NCBI GenBank assembly: GCA_023415835.1
Contig: JAEZJK010000031.1
Location: forward strand, 1-7,112
Length of the DNA: 7,112 nt
Source of the DNA: Bacillota bacterium
GTDB lineage: Bacteria; Bacillota; UBA4882; UBA8346
Direction of reading: 5' to 3'
Of the stretch, positions 5,237 to 7,112 are shown piece by piece (position 1 is the stretch's first letter; each line of letters opens with the position of its first letter). The position numbers and the translations under genes were made by a program. The notes under the pieces were generated by a model. The model saw only the letters and a list, made by a program, of their open reading frames with translations. It did not search any database and had not been told where the DNA came from.

Positions 5237-7112
5237 TTAAAACCCTTTATTATCCTTATCCAATGGTATTACTTCTTCCGGCGAAACCAGCCTGGTCCGT
5301 GTTTCCGGCAACTGTTTTCCAGGAGCTTGCAAACGCGGGGTTAGCCTGTTGGTTTCAAAGGATTGATAAACCGAGTGAGACGGTTTATTCTGGTAACTTG
5401 AATGATCGTCCTGTAATAGACTCTCATATTTCTGATCGACCTTCCCATGAACCAAGCTCACCAACTGCTGAACCATTTCTGTCAGGTTCCGGGCTTGGAC
5501 GCTTAACTCTTCCGAGGCTGAAGCGCTCTCCTCGGCATTGGCGGCATTCTGCTGCACTACCGTCTCCATTTGGGCAATGGCTTTATTGATCTGGGAAATG
5601 CCCTGCGACTGCTCCTGACTGGAAGCGGCAATTTCCGCCATCAAGTCGCTCATCTTCTTGGCCTGTACCGTAATCTCGCCGAGAGTCTCCTGAACTTTTC
5701 GGGTCACACTGACTCCCTTTTCCGAAAGCTCAATATTGTTTTCAATCATTGCCGCAGTATCCTTGGCCGCTTGGGCGCTCCGCCCGGCCAGGTTCCTTAC
5801 CTCCTCGGCGACTACGGCAAACCCCATTCCGGCCTCACCAGCCCGGGCCGCCTCTACTGCGGCATTTAGAGCTAGAATATTGGTCTGAAAAGCAATCTCA
5901 TCGATAACTTTGATAACCTTAGCAATCTGATCGCTTGATTTTTTGATCTCACTCATCGACTCCGTCATTTCCTGCATTTCCTGATTACCTTTATCCGCTG
6001 CCTCCTTAGCTTGTCCAGAAAGCAAAGCTGCCTGCCTAGTGTTCTCGGTATTTTGTTGGATCATCGAGGCCGATTCTTCCAGAGTTGAGGAAGTCTCTTG
6101 AAGTGACGACGATTGTTCGGCGCTCCCTTCGGCCAGTTGCTGGCTGGATGAAGAGAGTTGGATCGAGGCTGTCGACACTTGATTGGCTGCCTCCTTCAAG
6201 CTTTCAGTAGTTTCAGTTAAAGGTTTAGTCACCGTTTTCACAAAAAACATACCAGCTATCATTATTACTCCGATAGCGATTAGACCAACAACGACCATGA
6301 TTCCCCTCATCATGATTAGGGATTTGAATACCTCAGCGTAATCAATCTCTATAATCAATCCTACCGGTAAGTCTCCAATTTTAATTACATGGCAATCTCC
6401 AAATACTTTAATTCCCCGATAATCCTTATAAATCTCATTTTTACTAATGCCGATCCGCCCTGCGGCAATTTCGGTTCCAACCAACTTTACTGCCTGGGAA
6501 GTAAGCTTATCACCGAAAGGTTTTAAATTACCAAACTTTGGTTTGGTAACAAAAGTACCATCAGTGCTAATTAAATAAATATCCCCACTCTTACCGAGAT
6601 AACCGGCCGCTTCCAAAATCATTTCCGAAAAATCATTCACTGGGATTACTATGTTAAAAACCCCTATAATTGACCCCCTGGTTCCATTGGAATAAACCGG
6701 AGCAGCAATTGCAACGCAGTGGTCGTTAATAAAATCGGAGTAAAAAAAATCCGAAGTATTAACAACTCCCTCAATTGCCTTTTTAAAATAAGGCCTGCTG
6801 CTCAAATCGGAATTCAATGCATTTTCGACAGTAGAATAGATCACCAAACCTTTTGAATCAAAGATATTGACTATGGATAGCCCATAACGTTTTTGGGTTT
6901 CCAAAAACAAAGAATGTAGGATAACTTCTCGCTCTTTCCATTGTGTAGAGTTCCGGTCTCCCTTCACCGCATGAAGTACATTAAGCGAATGATAAACGTC
7001 CCGGGTTGCGGCCAAAACGATTGTATTTGAGATCTGAACATCCATCCATTTATTAATCGTCTGTTCTTTTAAAGAACTGAACACTTCCATTTTTTCATGG
7101 ACTTCCTGATAA
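5237..7112 (-). CDS. Methyl-accepting chemotaxis protein with Cache-like sensor, 5' end outside the window
   Basis: This membrane receptor senses a ligand outside the cell and controls CheA through its cytoplasmic hairpin. An ATG at 7090 would give 617 residues, but the frame stays open to the window edge (preceding residues YQEVHEK). The first transmembrane helix expected before a Cache domain is missing, so the gene is cut by the window. Numbered from that ATG: Cache-like sensor about 1-250 (core around FDSKGLVIYST and SSRPYFKKAI), transmembrane helix about 263-284, then a long coiled-coil signalling domain about 300-548. Its tip (398-435) contains FQTNILALNAAVEAARAGE and FAVVAEEVRNLA, the CheA/CheW-binding hallmark. 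Only a short stretch separates the helix from the signalling coil, so HAMP is degenerate or absent. The tail (550-617) is polar and lacks an NWETF-type pentapeptide. The stop is 6 bp before cheD, so the receptor is a likely target of the CheD, CheR and CheB encoded after it. The ligand cannot be told from sequence. Confidence 0.95.
   Translation of the reverse strand, partial: YQEVHEKMEVFSSLKEQTINKWMDVQISNTIVLAATRDVYHSLNVLHAVKGDRNSTQWKEREVILHSLFLETQKRYGLSIVNIFDSKGLVIYSTVENALNSDLSSRPYFKKAIEGVVNTSDFFYSDFINDHCVAIAAPVYSNGTRGSIIGVFNIVIPVNDFSEMILEAAGYLGKSGDIYLISTDGTFVTKPKFGNLKPFGDKLTSQAVKLVGTEIAAGRIGISKNEIYKDYRGIKVFGDCHVIKIGDLPVGLIIEIDYAEVFKSLIMMRGIMVVVGLIAIGVIMIAGMFFVKTVTKPLTETTESLKEAANQVSTASIQLSSSSQQLAEGSAEQSSSLQETSSTLEESASMIQQNTENTRQAALLSGQAKEAADKGNQEMQEMTESMSEIKKSSDQIAKVIKVIDEIAFQTNILALNAAVEAARAGEAGMGFAVVAEEVRNLAGRSAQAAKDTAAMIENNIELSEKGVSVTRKVQETLGEITVQAKKMSDLMAEIAASSQEQSQGISQINKAIAQMETVVQQNAANAEESASASEELSVQARNLTEMVQQLVSLVHGKVDQKYESLLQDDHSSYQNKPSHSVYQSFETNRLTPRLQAPGKQLPETRTRLVSPEEVIPLDKDNKGF

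Noticed and set aside
5237..7090. Complete 617-residue receptor starting at 7090
   Set aside because: The frame is open to the window edge with plausible coding residues upstream, and the first transmembrane helix is missing, so the true start lies outside.

Overview
The window carries an adaptation module of bacterial chemotaxis on the minus strand, a Crp/Fnr-family regulator on the plus strand, and about 530 bases of non-coding sequence at the left edge that look regulatory. The organism is most likely an anaerobic or facultative member of the Bacillota. The evidence is AT-rich intergenic DNA, TTG and GTG starts, purine-rich ribosome binding sites, and CheD, which enteric bacteria lack. Deltaproteobacteria carry similar CheD and receptor types, so this placement is weak.

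Left region (1-527). Positions 33-124 are four tandem units of exactly 23 bp ending in CA at 126, best read as one end of an IS21-family insertion sequence lying mostly outside the window. After an unremarkable AT-rich stretch comes a perfect TGTGA-N6-TCACA operator (256-271). It overlaps the -35 of a promoter with a TATAAT -10 (294-299), and its centre is about 41.5-42.5 bases before the predicted start, which is class II activator geometry. About 125 bases downstream is a 15-bp perfect hairpin flanked by A and T runs (397-430), a strong intrinsic terminator. Together these define a candidate Crp-activated small RNA. A separate promoter (TTGACA-N16-TAAAAT, 469-496) then serves the regulator gene at 528-1160. 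The regulator's recognition helix has the Arg-Glu-x4-Arg pattern of Crp, so it is a plausible binder of that operator.

Chemotaxis region (7112-1184, minus strand). In transcription order: a methyl-accepting receptor cut by the window edge, cheD, cheR and a first cheB, closely spaced as in an operon. A 522-bp gap follows, then a second cheB paralogue convergent with the regulator gene. CheR methylates receptor glutamates, CheB removes the methyl groups when phosphorylated, and CheD deamidates receptor glutamines, so receptor, methylase, demethylase and deamidase are encoded together. CheA, CheW and CheY are not in the window.

The gap between the two cheB genes (2222-2743) holds two unrelated large palindromes: an AT-rich one of about 106-141 bp directly before the distal cheB, and a nested GC-richer one of 168 bp with a perfect 15-bp outer stem, accompanied by a GC hairpin. 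They look like MITE-like or dispersed structured repeats.

The candidates for something undescribed are the operator-promoter-terminator cassette at 256-430 and the palindromes between the cheB genes.
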